The notes under the pieces: model-generated | What the model was told of the DNA's origin: nothing | What the model saw: only the letters and a program-made list of their open reading frames with translations | The model's database searches: none | From: Brevundimonas vesicularis | GTDB lineage: Bacteria; Pseudomonadota; Alphaproteobacteria; Caulobacterales; Caulobacteraceae | Assembly (NCBI RefSeq): GCF_027105095.1 | Contig: NZ_CP114278.1 | Location: 1,178,001-1,242,000, forward strand | DNA: 64,000 bases | Direction of reading: 5' to 3' | Position numbers and translations under genes: made by a program | Shown: positions 43,817-52,295 of the stretch, piece by piece | Layout: every line of letters begins with the position of its first letter | Numbering within the stretch: position 1 is the stretch's first letter

Positions 43817-44473
43817 ATGAATACCAAGACCCTGCTGCTTGCCGCCGTCGCCTTCACCGCCTGCGCGGCGCCGGCCTTCGCTCAGACATCCGTCGCTTGG
43901 GAGGCCCCGAAGAAGGGCGACTTCCTGGTGAGCGGGCGCGTCACAGACGTCTTCTCCCAGGCCGATGACGCCATCACCACGGCTGCGGGCGCGGACACGG
44001 GCCTGAAGGTGGATGTGGGCGACAGCGTCATGCCGACCCTGGGCTTCACCTACTTCCTGACCGATCACCTCGCGGTCGAGGCGATCCTGGGCACGACCCA
44101 GCACGAGATTCGCGCCCAGGGCGGTGCGACGGACGTGGCCGTGCATGAGACCTGGGTCCTGCCGCCGGTGGTCACCCTGCAGTACCGCCCGCTGAGCCAG
44201 GGGATCTTCAGCCCCTATGTCGGCGCGGGCGTGAACTACATGCTGTTTTACAGCGGCAAGGACAAGAATGGCTTCACCGTCGATCTGGACGACGGTTTCG
44301 GCTACGCGCTTCAAGCGGGCGCGGACGTGGGCATTCAGGGGCCCTGGAGCCTGAACGTCGACGTCAAGAAGGTCTGGTTCGAGACCGACGCCAAGATCAA
44401 CGACGGCGCCCTGAAGTCCAACGTCAACCTCGATCCGTGGGTCGTGTCTCTGGGCGTCAGCCGCAAGTTCTGA
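43817..44473 (+). CDS. ompW: OmpW family outer membrane protein
   Basis: 218 residues from ATG 43817 with a signal peptide (TLLLAAVAFTACAAPAFAQ). An eight-stranded barrel is expected: GDFLVSGRVTDVFSQADD near the start, LGFTYFLTDHLAVEAILGTT, PYVGAGVNYMLFYSGKDKNG and the terminal VSLGVSRKF ending in Phe. OmpW forms a narrow channel for small hydrophobic molecules and is linked to the shift to low oxygen in enterics. It is preceded by the 129-base region with the two sites described above. Confidence 0.92.
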   Translation: MNTKTLLLAAVAFTACAAPAFAQTSVAWEAPKKGDFLVSGRVTDVFSQADDAITTAAGADTGLKVDVGDSVMPTLGFTYFLTDHLAVEAILGTTQHEIRAQGGATDVAVHETWVLPPVVTLQYRPLSQGIFSPYVGAGVNYMLFYSGKDKNGFTVDLDDGFGYALQAGADVGIQGPWSLNVDVKKVWFETDAKINDGALKSNVNLDPWVVSLGVSRKF

Positions 44474-44552
44474 GGCTACTAGGGCTCTCGACGCGGCCCC
44501 TCTCGCGCTTCGCTGCAACCCGCTATGCTGCCGCGATGAGTCGGGCCGCGTC

Positions 44553-45590
44553 ATGATCAAATATATCGGCTCCAAGCGCGCCTTGCTGGGGCATGTGACG
44601 GGTGCGGCGGCGGGGGTGCTGCCGCAGGGCGGGCGGGTGTGCGATCTGTTTTCCGGCACGGCGCGGGTCGGGCACGCCCTGAAGAAGCTGGGGTTTCAGG
44701 TCTGGTCGAACGACCTGAACGCCTATGCCCACGCCCTGGCGACGACCTATGTCCAGGCGGATCGGGAGCGGTGGGTCGAGCGGGCCGAAGTCGTCCTGGC
44801 CGAGCTGCGGACGGTGAAACCCGAGGCGGGCTGGTTCACCCAGGCCTTCTGTCAGGATGCGCGGTATTTCCATCCGGACAACGGTGCTCGCATCGACGCC
44901 ATGCGCGACCGGATCGAGACCATGGGACTGGAGCCGGAACTCAAGGCCATCGCCCTGGTCAGCCTGATGGAGGCGGCGGACCGGGTGGATTCCACCGCCG
45001 GGGTTCAGATGGCCTATATGAAGCAATGGGCGCCGAGGGCGTTGAAGACGCTGGAGCTGCGCACGCCGGATCTGGTCCCGGCCGTGGACGGGCCGTGCCG
45101 AGCGACCCAGGGCGATGCGGTCGAGATCGCCGAACAGGTCGAGGCGGATTTGGTTTATCTGGATCCGCCTTACAATCAGCATTCCTATCTGGGGAACTAC
45201 CACTGCTGGGAGAGCCTGGTGCTGTGGGACCGGCCCGAGACCTATGGGGTCGCCAACAAGCGCGTTGACGTGAGGACGCGCAAGAGCGCCTTCAACAGCC
45301 GGCCCGGCATCGGCCCGGCGCTGCGGACCGTGATCGAGCGGGTCAAGACGCCGAACCTGATCGTCAGCTTCAATGACGAGGGGTATCTGAGCCGCGCCGA
45401 CCTGGTGGAGATGCTGTCGGCGAGGGGCCATGTTCAGGTCCTGGAGGTGGCGCATCCGCGATACGTCGGCGCCCGGATCGGGATCCATAATCGCAAGGGC
45501 GAGAAGGTCGGGCAGGTGGGGCGGCTCAAGAATGTCGAGCACCTGTTCGTGGTGACAGAGCGGCCGGTCTCCCTGCCCGTGGCCGCATAG
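44553..45590 (+). CDS. D12 class N6-adenine DNA methyltransferase (orphan)
   Basis: 345 residues from ATG 44553. The start MIKYIGSKRALLGHV and CDLFSGTARVGHALKKLGF supply the SAM-binding motifs X and I; the catalytic motif IV is LVYLDPPYNQHSYLGNYH. This order (X-I-IV) is that of the Dam-like alpha group. No restriction endonuclease or specificity gene is adjacent, so it is an orphan or solitary enzyme; its recognition site cannot be predicted. Not CcrM, which is a different (beta) group. Confidence 0.85.
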   Translation: MIKYIGSKRALLGHVTGAAAGVLPQGGRVCDLFSGTARVGHALKKLGFQVWSNDLNAYAHALATTYVQADRERWVERAEVVLAELRTVKPEAGWFTQAFCQDARYFHPDNGARIDAMRDRIETMGLEPELKAIALVSLMEAADRVDSTAGVQMAYMKQWAPRALKTLELRTPDLVPAVDGPCRATQGDAVEIAEQVEADLVYLDPPYNQHSYLGNYHCWESLVLWDRPETYGVANKRVDVRTRKSAFNSRPGIGPALRTVIERVKTPNLIVSFNDEGYLSRADLVEMLSARGHVQVLEVAHPRYVGARIGIHNRKGEKVGQVGRLKNVEHLFVVTERPVSLPVAA

Positions 45591-45652
45591 ACACCAATAA
45601 AAACAACGGAGGGTAGGGCGGAACGCGAATCGCTGCGTGCCGTTGTGGGAAT

Positions 45653-45931
45653 ATGCAACCGCACCCGTATACCGCCCCCAAGACTGATCGCCCCGACGAC
45701 TACCGTGTGCGTCCGGCGGCTGAGCCGCGCTCTTGGGCGCCGCGAACGGCGGATGCGACCTTTACCCACAACGCCGCGCGTTACGCTCGCCCGGTCGAGG
45801 CGGTTCAGCCCGTCGAACACATCGACGTGGAGCCGGAGGTGGCGCCGCCGCCGCGCTGGATGATGGCGATCGCCGGGGCGGCTGTGGCGGCTCTGATGGG
45901 CGCGCTGCTGGGCGGCTTCCTGCACATCTGA
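45653..45931 (+). CDS. Small C-tail-anchored protein of unknown function
   Basis: 92 residues from ATG 45653. The first 65 residues are polar, Pro- and Arg-rich and probably disordered (YTAPKTDRPDDYRVRPAAEP). One hydrophobic segment near the end (WMMAIAGAAVAALMGALLGG) would anchor it in the inner membrane with its N-terminal part in the cytoplasm. No family recognised. It lies between the methyltransferase gene and the convergent rnhB gene. Confidence 0.6.
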   Translation: MQPHPYTAPKTDRPDDYRVRPAAEPRSWAPRTADATFTHNAARYARPVEAVQPVEHIDVEPEVAPPPRWMMAIAGAAVAALMGALLGGFLHI

Positions 45932-45939
45932 AAGCGGCG

Positions 45940-46581
45940 TCAGGCCTCCTGCAACAGCGCCTTGATCGGCGACCAGCTGCGCCGATGAGCGGGGCAGGGG
46001 CCCAAGGTTTTCAAAGCGTTCTGGTGGATCGGGGCATTGTAGCCCTTGTGGCTGGCGAAGCCGTACCCGGGATACTGGGCATCCAGATCGATCATCAAAC
46101 GATCCCGCGCGGTCTTGGCCAGGATGGAGGCCGCTGCGATGGATAGCGACAACCCGTCGCCACCGACGACCGTCTGGATTTCGCAGGGGAGCTTGAAGCG
46201 ATAGTTGCCGTCGACCAGGGCGGCGACCGGCTGGACTTGCAAGGCCTCGATGGCGCGGCACATGGCCAGGCCCGTGGCGTGCAGGATGTTCAACTCCTCG
46301 ATCTCGTCCACCGAGGCGAAGCCGACGCCCCAGGCGACGGCGCGGGCCTTGATCTCGGGCTCCAGGGCGGCGCGACGCTTTTCGGTCAGGGCCTTGGAAT
46401 CGTCGATGCCGGGCGGCAGGTCGTCAGGGTTCAGGATCACGGCCGCCGCCGAGACGGGGCCGGCCCAGGGACCACGCCCGGCTTCGTCCACGCCGCAGAC
46501 GTGACCGTTGACCCGCTGCATCAGCACCGTTTCCAGCGCGAGGGTCGGGAAGGCTTTCGGATTTGCGGGGGCTTTAGCCAT
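45940..46581 (-). CDS. rnhB: Ribonuclease HII
   Basis: 213 residues from ATG 46581. It cuts the RNA strand of RNA-DNA hybrids and single ribonucleotides in DNA. The active-site residues are visible: [16 protein letters not shown] (Asp-Glu), LVDGNYRF (Asp) and the final acidic pair region [16 protein letters not shown], with [14 protein letters not shown], all typical of RNase HII. The start overlaps the end of tag by eight bases, so they are one transcript. Confidence 0.95.
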   Translation of the reverse strand: MAKAPANPKAFPTLALETVLMQRVNGHVCGVDEAGRGPWAGPVSAAAVILNPDDLPPGIDDSKALTEKRRAALEPEIKARAVAWGVGFASVDEIEELNILHATGLAMCRAIEALQVQPVAALVDGNYRFKLPCEIQTVVGGDGLSLSIAAASILAKTARDRLMIDLDAQYPGYGFASHKGYNAPIHQNALKTLGPCPAHRRSWSPIKALLQEA

Positions 46582-47182
46582 GGCCCGCCATCGCACGAAC
46601 CTGGGCGTGACGGAAGCAGGTCGTCTGGTGATCGTTGACCATGCCGACGGCCTGCATGAAGGCGTAGACGATGACCGGGCCGCAGAAGTTGAATCCGCGT
46701 TTCTTCAGGGCCTTGGCCATGGCGACAGACTGTTCGGTCTGGGTCGGGGCCTGGCGATAGTCGGCGTATGGGGTCTGGATCGGTTCGCCGCCGACGAACG
46801 ACCAAAGCCAGGCGGAGAAGTCCTCGCCGTCATCGCGCATCTGAAGCCAGATCTGAGCGCCCCGGATGGCCGCGTTGATCTTGGCGCGCGAACGGATGAT
46901 GCGCGGATCGCCCAACAGGCGCTGGATATCGGCCTCTTCATAGCGGGCGACGATCTCGGGATCGAAACCGTCGAATGCGTCGCGGATGCCGTCGCGTTTT
47001 CTGAGGATGGTGATCCAGGCAAGGCCGGCCTGAAAGCCGTCGAGCACCAGCTTTTCCCACAGGGCGCGGGGATCGCGCTCGGGCACGCCCCATTCGGTGT
47101 CGTGATAGGCGACATAGAGGGGATCGATCCCGCACCAGCCGCAACGGCCGCCGGGAACCTCTGGCGCGTGTGAGTCGGTCAT
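46574..47182 (-). CDS. tag: DNA-3-methyladenine glycosylase I
   Basis: 202 residues from ATG 47182. It removes 3-methyladenine from alkylated DNA. The zinc site is formed by the N-terminal Cys/His in [20 protein letters not shown] and the C-terminal [28 protein letters not shown] and [20 protein letters not shown] are strongly conserved family segments. It is the first gene of a tag-rnhB pair, both serving DNA repair. Confidence 0.95.
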   Translation of the reverse strand: MTDSHAPEVPGGRCGWCGIDPLYVAYHDTEWGVPERDPRALWEKLVLDGFQAGLAWITILRKRDGIRDAFDGFDPEIVARYEEADIQRLLGDPRIIRSRAKINAAIRGAQIWLQMRDDGEDFSAWLWSFVGGEPIQTPYADYRQAPTQTEQSVAMAKALKKRGFNFCGPVIVYAFMQAVGMVNDHQTTCFRHAQVRAMAGHG

Positions 47183-47445
47183 GGCCTGATGTTGCCAGTC
47201 TGTTCCGCTTGAGGAAAGGGCGTTCGGCGTCGGGGCGACGCAGGAAAAACACCGTCTAAAGTGTCTAATTCGTCTAATCTCGGAGGCTGGGCTGGGGTGG
47301 ATGCGATCAGGTTTTGCGGCCTCTAGCGTAAAACCGCGCATTGTAGAGGCGTCGGCGGCGGGGGCTGGTCGATTGACGCTGGTCGCAGACAAGTTGCGGA
47401 AATGTTGGTGGAAGTTTTGCGGCGATACGATGGATGGCGTCGCTC

Positions 47446-47615
47446 TTTCGTCATCCTCCGGCGAGCAGAGCGAGACCGGAGGACCCAGCGGCGCCGAAGG
47501 CGAAATCCGTCCGCCGCTGGATGGTTGAACACAGAAGCCGCGACAGGTTCGCGCTCACGCGCGCCGCTGGCTCCTCCGGTCTGCGCCGCAAGCGGCTTGC
47601 CGAAGGATGACGAAA
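47446..47615. repeat. Intergenic palindromic repeat element (170 bp)
   Basis: Lies in the 446-base gap 47183-47628, which otherwise shows no gene I would support. Outer arms TTTCGTCATCCTCCGG (47446-47461) and CCGAAGGATGACGAAA (47600-47615) pair with one mismatch. Inner 21-base arms at 47474-47494 and 47561-47581 also pair with one mismatch (GACCGGAGGA-type sequence). The long folded structure with a small centre is like a MITE or REP-type element of Caulobacter relatives. The first part of the gap (47183-47445) has TCTAA repeats at 47257-47280 but no clear site. Confidence 0.75.
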
Positions 47616-47628
47616 ACAGGCGCGGCCT

Positions 47629-48387
47629 TCAGTCCCGGACCAATCCGCCGTCCACGACCAGGTTCTGGCCGGTGACCGCGCGGCTCCAAGGTGAGGCGAA
47701 AAAGAGGACGGCGTCGGCGAATTCTTGCGGGGTCGTGACGCTGCGCAGCGGGGTCATGCCGGCGATCAGGTCGAACACAGCCTCTGGCGTGGCGGCGCTG
47801 GCGTCGGTGGTGCGCAGGAGACCGCCCGAGACCATGTTGACGGTGATGCCGTCAGGGCCGAGGTCGCCGGCGGCGGTGCGGGTCAGGCTGAGCAGGGCGG
47901 CCTTGGCGGCGGTGTAGTCGTGGTAGGGCACGACCGGGTTCTGGAACAGGTTGGTGCCGATGTTGACGATGCGGCCGAACCGGGCCGCGGCCATGCCGGG
48001 CGCGGTCGCCTGGATCAGGTTCAGGGCGCCGCGCACGACGGTCGAGAACTGGCGATCCATCTCGTCCCAGCCGATGGCGGTCATCTGGGACCGGGCGTCG
48101 CCGTTGAAGCTGTAGTCCAGGGCGTTGTTGACGACGGTGGTGACGGGGGCGCCGAAGTGGTCTTGCGCCGCCGCGACCATGGCGTCCACCGCGGCGCGGT
48201 CGGTCACGTCGGCCTGGAGAGCGAGGGCGCGCTCGCCGATCTCGGCGGCCAAGGCGTTCGCCGCTTCGCCGCTGTTCCTCCAGTTGATGACGACGCGAGC
48301 GCCTTCATGGGCGAAGGCGCGGACGCAGGCGGCGCCGACGCCGCGCGCGCCGCCGGTGACGAGGACGATCTGATCGGCGATCTTCAT
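47629..48387 (-). CDS. SDR family oxidoreductase (3-oxoacyl-ACP reductase-like)
   Basis: 252 residues from ATG 48387. Rossmann motif LVTGGARGVGAACVRAF at residues 9-25, NNALD near 87, catalytic YHDYTAAKAALLSLTR near 155 (Tyr and Lys). The layout is that of FabG-like ketoreductases, but FabG proper is normally beside other fatty acid genes and here it precedes ygfZ on the opposite reading order, so a different carbonyl substrate is likely. Nine bases separate its start from the end of ygfZ, suggesting co-transcription. Confidence 0.88.
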   Translation of the reverse strand: MKIADQIVLVTGGARGVGAACVRAFAHEGARVVINWRNSGEAANALAAEIGERALALQADVTDRAAVDAMVAAAQDHFGAPVTTVVNNALDYSFNGDARSQMTAIGWDEMDRQFSTVVRGALNLIQATAPGMAAARFGRIVNIGTNLFQNPVVPYHDYTAAKAALLSLTRTAAGDLGPDGITVNMVSGGLLRTTDASAATPEAVFDLIAGMTPLRSVTTPQEFADAVLFFASPWSRAVTGQNLVVDGGLVRD

Positions 48388-48396
48388 GGGGGGGAC

Positions 48397-49200
48397 TCAC
48401 GCGTTGGAGGAGGGAAGGACGTCCTCGCCCATCCAGGCGGGTTTGCGCAAGCGCACCGGACGGCCGTCCACCGTCAGGTCGCCGTCGAGCCGGTCGATGC
48501 GCAGCAAGGCCATGGCCGAACCCTGCCGACCCGAGAGGACCTCGCCTGCGCGCAGTTCGCCCTTCAGCACCTCGGCGCCGAAGGCGGGGGGCGAGCCGTC
48601 GAAGTCCAGCGGCAGCATCCGGTTCTTGATCGTACCCCGGCGCTTCATGCGCGAGGTCGTTTCCTGGCCGACGAAACAGCCCTTCTGGAAGTCGATGCCG
48701 TTCAGCAGGTCGAAGTCGGCCTCGATCGGATAGGTCTTGTCCTGAGGCGCGTCGGCGGTCGGATCGGGCAGGCCGACCGACAGACGGTGGGCGTCGTAGT
48801 CGGCCTCGGCGGCGTCCGCAGTCGCCTCGCCATAGAGCCGACCGCCCATCAGGGGCGTGCGGGGGTCGGGGATGAAGCCGGCGGAGGTCTCCGGCCAGGC
48901 GGCGAAAACCGGGCGGTCGTCGGCGGCGACGGCGACCTTGGCGCGCAGCCTGTACATCGACAGGCGCTGGATCAGGGAGTCGCGGCGGTCGGCGGCGACA
49001 TCCAGAACGACGCCGTCAGCCTGTCCCAGAAGGAAAAGGTCGAACAGCAGCCGGCCGGGCGGGGACAGAAGGGCGCCGAACCGCAGTTCGCCTTCGGCCA
49101 GCGTCTCCACGTCCTGGGTCAGCAGATTGTGCAGGAAGGGTTTCGCCTCCTCGCCCGTGACGGAGATCAGAGCGCGGCTGTCGAGACGGGCGATGGGCAT
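48397..49200 (-). CDS. ygfZ: YgfZ/GcvT-like folate-binding protein for Fe-S cluster maintenance
   Basis: 267 residues from ATG 49200. It binds tetrahydrofolate and supports repair or assembly of some [4Fe-4S] enzymes. The N-terminal GEEAKPFLHNLLTQDVETL and the family signature KGCFVGQETTSRM (with the conserved Cys) are visible, followed by a beta-barrel part. It is upstream of the SDR gene. Fe-S enzymes in this window that might need it include the radical SAM HemN and the sulfur-assimilation enzymes, an inference only. Confidence 0.92.
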   Translation of the reverse strand: MPIARLDSRALISVTGEEAKPFLHNLLTQDVETLAEGELRFGALLSPPGRLLFDLFLLGQADGVVLDVAADRRDSLIQRLSMYRLRAKVAVAADDRPVFAAWPETSAGFIPDPRTPLMGGRLYGEATADAAEADYDAHRLSVGLPDPTADAPQDKTYPIEADFDLLNGIDFQKGCFVGQETTSRMKRRGTIKNRMLPLDFDGSPPAFGAEVLKGELRAGEVLSGRQGSAMALLRIDRLDGDLTVDGRPVRLRKPAWMGEDVLPSSNA

Positions 49201-49267
49201 GGGGCGAAGATAGGGCCGACGGCGTGGCTTCAGAAGACGCCGCGCCGAATTTACGTCGCCGCCCGCG

Positions 49268-50293
49268 TTACACCGCGAGCAGCTGTTTGATCAGCGCCTT
49301 TTCAAACCCCTTGGTCTCCGGCCCCGGCAAGGCCTTGCCGATCTCGCCGCTTTCGAACAGGGCGAAGACCTTGGGGTGGACGTAAGAGGCGCGGCAGACG
49401 GTGGGGGTGTTGCCCAAGAGGCCGGCGACCGCCTTAACGCAGACGGTGATCTTGCGCTTGGCGTCGGTGGGCGAGGTCGGGGCCTCGGTGTCGCGCAGCG
49501 CCCGCGCCGCCGAGACGGTGCCGGCCCAGGTGCGGAAGTCCTTGGCCGAGAACTGTTCGCCCATCGCCTCTCGGATGTAGGCGTTCACGTCGTCGGAATC
49601 GACCGGGCACAGCGCGCCGTCGGCCGCGCGGTATTTGAAGAGTTGCTGGCCGGGCAGGCCTTCCAGCTGCCGCACGACCTTGGCCAGGCGCCGGTCCTTG
49701 ACGCTGACGCTGTGATCCTTGCCGCTCTTGCCGCGAAACTCGAACGTCAGGGCCGCGCCGTCCACATCGATGTGGCGCTTGTGCAGGGTCGTCAGGCCGT
49801 AGCTGCGGTTCTGTTTGGCGTAGATGGAGTTGCCGACCCGGATCAGGGTGATCTCCAGCAGGCGCACGGCGGTGGCCAGCACCTTGTCGCGACAGACGCC
49901 GCGAAGGGCCAGGTCATGTTCGACCTTTTCGCGCAGTTTCGGCAGGTTGCGCGAGAAGGCCGGCAGCTTGTCGAACTTGTTCTCGGAACGGGCCGTGCTC
50001 CAGTCGTTGTGATAGCGGTATTGTTTGCGGCCCTTCACATCCCGGCCGGTCGCCTGGATATGGCCGTTGGCCTTGGGACAGATCCAGACATCGGTCCAGG
50101 CGGGCGGAATGGCCAGGGCGCGGATGCGGGCCAAGGTCTTGGCGTCCGTAACGGTCTTGCCCTTGGCGTCGCGATACGACCAACCCTTGCCGGCGCGGCG
50201 CCGGGTCAGGCCCTCGAACTCGTCGCTGCAATAGCTGAGGCCTTGAGGGACTTCGGCGGCGATGTCGAAGGCGTGCGATCCGTCGGCCATCAC
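49268..50293 (-). CDS. DNA topoisomerase IB
   Basis: 341 residues from ATG 50293. It relaxes supercoils through a 3'-phosphotyrosine link. The N-terminal domain contains NGHIQATGRDVKGRKQYRYH; the catalytic domain has RVGNSIYAKQNRSYGLTTLH (Arg), GKSGKDHSV (Lys), KDFRTWAGTVSAA (Arg) and the nucleophile Tyr304 in RASYVHPKV. Bacterial IB enzymes of this poxvirus-like type are accessory and patchily distributed. It overlaps the end of the upstream small gene by four bases, so the two are one unit. Confidence 0.93.
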   Translation of the reverse strand: MMADGSHAFDIAAEVPQGLSYCSDEFEGLTRRRAGKGWSYRDAKGKTVTDAKTLARIRALAIPPAWTDVWICPKANGHIQATGRDVKGRKQYRYHNDWSTARSENKFDKLPAFSRNLPKLREKVEHDLALRGVCRDKVLATAVRLLEITLIRVGNSIYAKQNRSYGLTTLHKRHIDVDGAALTFEFRGKSGKDHSVSVKDRRLAKVVRQLEGLPGQQLFKYRAADGALCPVDSDDVNAYIREAMGEQFSAKDFRTWAGTVSAARALRDTEAPTSPTDAKRKITVCVKAVAGLLGNTPTVCRASYVHPKVFALFESGEIGKALPGPETKGFEKALIKQLLAV

Positions 50294-50634
50294 CCGTTCG
50301 CCTTTTCGAGACGGTCATGCAGCCGTTTGATCCAGCGCTCGGCCGGATCGCCGCCCCACAGCAGCCAGGCGATATAGCCGGCGGAAGGATCGGTGCGGCT
50401 GCCCCAGCCCTTGCCGTCCTTGTCCACAGTGTGGCGGGCGAAATAGCTGTAGATGTCCTTGATGTCCTTGTCCGAGACGGGCTTCTGATCCGCCAACTGG
50501 TGGGCGCGGCGTACGCCGACCTCGGTGCCGCCCCGCTCGTGCTTTTCGCGCAGGTCGAGACCCCGCTTGGCCTGGGTCGCGACGCCCTTGGGCGGCTTGC
50601 GTTGCGCGTCGGTGAGGGTGGTTTTGGCGGCCAT
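50290..50634 (-). CDS. Small protein with phage-type RGGTxVG/SAGxIAWLLWGG domain
   Basis: 114 residues from ATG 50634. Two segments, LREKHERGGTEVGVRRAHQL and SAGYIAWLLWGGDPAERW, with YFARHTVDKDGKGW between them, recall a short domain often seen at the end of tailed-phage head or protease proteins. This is from memory of similar sequences, and no function is established. Here it is alone, with no phage genes around, and translationally coupled (ATGA) to topoisomerase IB. DNA-linked role possible. Confidence 0.6.
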   Translation of the reverse strand: MAAKTTLTDAQRKPPKGVATQAKRGLDLREKHERGGTEVGVRRAHQLADQKPVSDKDIKDIYSYFARHTVDKDGKGWGSRTDPSAGYIAWLLWGGDPAERWIKRLHDRLEKANG

Positions 50635-50725
50635 CGCATCTTTCCGTACAAGGACTTAGGCCGAACGCCGTGTCTGGCGCGCGAGTTCCGCTTGACCGCG
50701 CGGGCCGGGCGCGAGACGAGGCGGC

Positions 50726-51541
50726 ATGAACTATCGCCACAGCTTTCACGCCGGAAACTTCGCCGACCTGGTCAAGCACGCCCTGGTGCTGTGGCTGGTG
50801 AAAGCGCGGCAGGCGGCCGGGCCGCTGACGGTGTTCGACACCCATGCGGGGGCGGGGCTGTACGATCTGTCGGGCGACGGCGCGCGATCGAAGGAGGCCG
50901 AGGCTGGCGTGGCGCGGTTGATGTCCGCCGACGGGCGGACGACTCTGATGGATGCGCTGGCGGGCGAGGTCGCGGCGCTGAATCCTGAGGGCGGGTCGCG
51001 GTTCTATCCGGGGTCGCCGTTGTTGATCGCGGACGCGCTGACGCCTGGCGGTCGGTATGTCGGGTTCGAGCTGACCCCGCCGGTGCGGGCCATGCTGGCC
51101 GAGGCGCTGGCGGGGCGCGCGAACGCCGAGGCGCGCGAGGGCGACGGCTATGCGGCGGTGGGGGCGGAGGCGGCGACGGTGCGCGGGCCGCTGGTGCTGA
51201 TCGACCCGCCGTTCGAAAAGCCTGACGACTATGTGCGGTCTGCCGAGACCGCGATTTCGGTGGTGAGGCGCGATTCGACGGCGACGGTGGCGATCTGGAC
51301 GCCGCTGAAGGATCTGGAGACCTTCGACGGCTTTATCCGGCGGCTGCAGGGCAAGGCGGGGCCGACCCTGGTCGCCGAGGCGCGGCTGAGGCCGCTGACC
51401 AATCCGATGAAGATGAACGGCTGCGCCATGGTGGTGGTCAATCCGCCGGCGGGCGCGGAAGCGGCTGCGAACGAGATCTGCGGCTGGGTCGCGGGGGCGC
51501 TGGGCGAAGCGGGCGGGCGGGCCGAGGTCTGGACCTTCTGA
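50726..51541 (+). CDS. rlmJ: 23S rRNA (adenine2030-N6)-methyltransferase RlmJ
   Basis: 271 residues from ATG 50726. The start MNYRHSFHAGNFADLVKHAL is diagnostic. SAM-binding segment FDTHAGAGLYDLSG near residue 40 and catalytic LIDPPFEKPDDY near 160, then LRPLTNPMKMNGCAMVVVNP. It methylates A2030 of 23S rRNA before ribosome assembly. It is followed by a glutamine amidotransferase gene 22 bases on. Confidence 0.94.
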   Translation: MNYRHSFHAGNFADLVKHALVLWLVKARQAAGPLTVFDTHAGAGLYDLSGDGARSKEAEAGVARLMSADGRTTLMDALAGEVAALNPEGGSRFYPGSPLLIADALTPGGRYVGFELTPPVRAMLAEALAGRANAEAREGDGYAAVGAEAATVRGPLVLIDPPFEKPDDYVRSAETAISVVRRDSTATVAIWTPLKDLETFDGFIRRLQGKAGPTLVAEARLRPLTNPMKMNGCAMVVVNPPAGAEAAANEICGWVAGALGEAGGRAEVWTF

Positions 51542-51563
51542 CCGCAGTCACTAGGTTGATTGC

Positions 51564-52295
51564 ATGACGCGCATCGCCATTCTGGAAACCGGACACCCGC
51601 CGGAGCATCTGAAGGACGATTTCGACGACTACCCGGCGCGGTTTCGGGCCTTGCTGGGCGAGGGCGTGCCGACGACGCGGTTCGACGTGCAGTCGGGGCA
51701 ACTGCCCGAGGATCCGTCGGTCTTCCAGGGGGCCATCGTCACGGGGTCGGCGGCGGGGGTCTATGACGACCTGCCGTGGATCCCGCAGCTGATCGATTGG
51801 CTGAGGGCGGCGCGGGGGCGGACGCGGCTGGTCGGCATCTGTTTCGGGCATCAGGCGCTGGCCCATGCGTTCGGCGGGGTGGTCGAGAAGTCGCATAAGG
51901 GCTGGGGCGTGGGTCTGCACCGCTATGACGTGCGTGAGGATGCGCCTTGGATGCATCCGCGGGCGCGAACGATCGCCATTCCTGTGTCGCACCAGGATCA
52001 GGTCGTCGCGGTTTCGGACGACGCGCGGGTGATCGCGTCCAGCGGGTTCACGCCCTACGCCGGTCTGGCTTGGGGCGACGATGCGATCTCGTTCCAGTGC
52101 CATCCGGAGTTTCAGCCGGACTATGCGGCGGCCCTGATCGAGGGACGGCGCGGGGCGCGCATCCCGCATGAGGTGGCAGATCAGGCGATCGACAGTCTGA
52201 AGCGGCCCAACGATCGGGCCGTGCTGACGGCCTGGATCCGCGCCTTCCTGCTGCTGACGCCGCCGCCGGTCGAGGATTACGGCAGCGGGATCTAG
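51564..52295 (+). CDS. Type 1 glutamine amidotransferase
   Basis: 243 residues from ATG 51564. The nucleophile elbow is GICFGHQALAHAFGG (Cys near residue 94) and the catalytic His-Glu are in QCHPEFQPDY near 178. The domain stands alone, as in GMP-synthase-like amidotransferases (GuaA-like N half, YfeJ group), so it may hydrolyse a gamma-glutamyl amide or serve an unlinked synthase. No partner synthetase is beside it. It overlaps the end of yeiH by four bases, convergent. Confidence 0.85.
   Translation: MTRIAILETGHPPEHLKDDFDDYPARFRALLGEGVPTTRFDVQSGQLPEDPSVFQGAIVTGSAAGVYDDLPWIPQLIDWLRAARGRTRLVGICFGHQALAHAFGGVVEKSHKGWGVGLHRYDVREDAPWMHPRARTIAIPVSHQDQVVAVSDDARVIASSGFTPYAGLAWGDDAISFQCHPEFQPDYAAALIEGRRGARIPHEVADQAIDSLKRPNDRAVLTAWIRAFLLLTPPPVEDYGSGI

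Noticed and set aside
44553..46581. CcrM (GANTC) methyltransferase next to rnhB
   Set aside because: The enzyme has the X-I-IV motif order and DPPY of the D12 alpha group, not the beta-group order of CcrM.
47183..47445. Small frames in the gap before the second repeat (for example around 47301-47528)
   Set aside because: They run into the palindromic repeat, have no ribosome binding site and show no family pattern.
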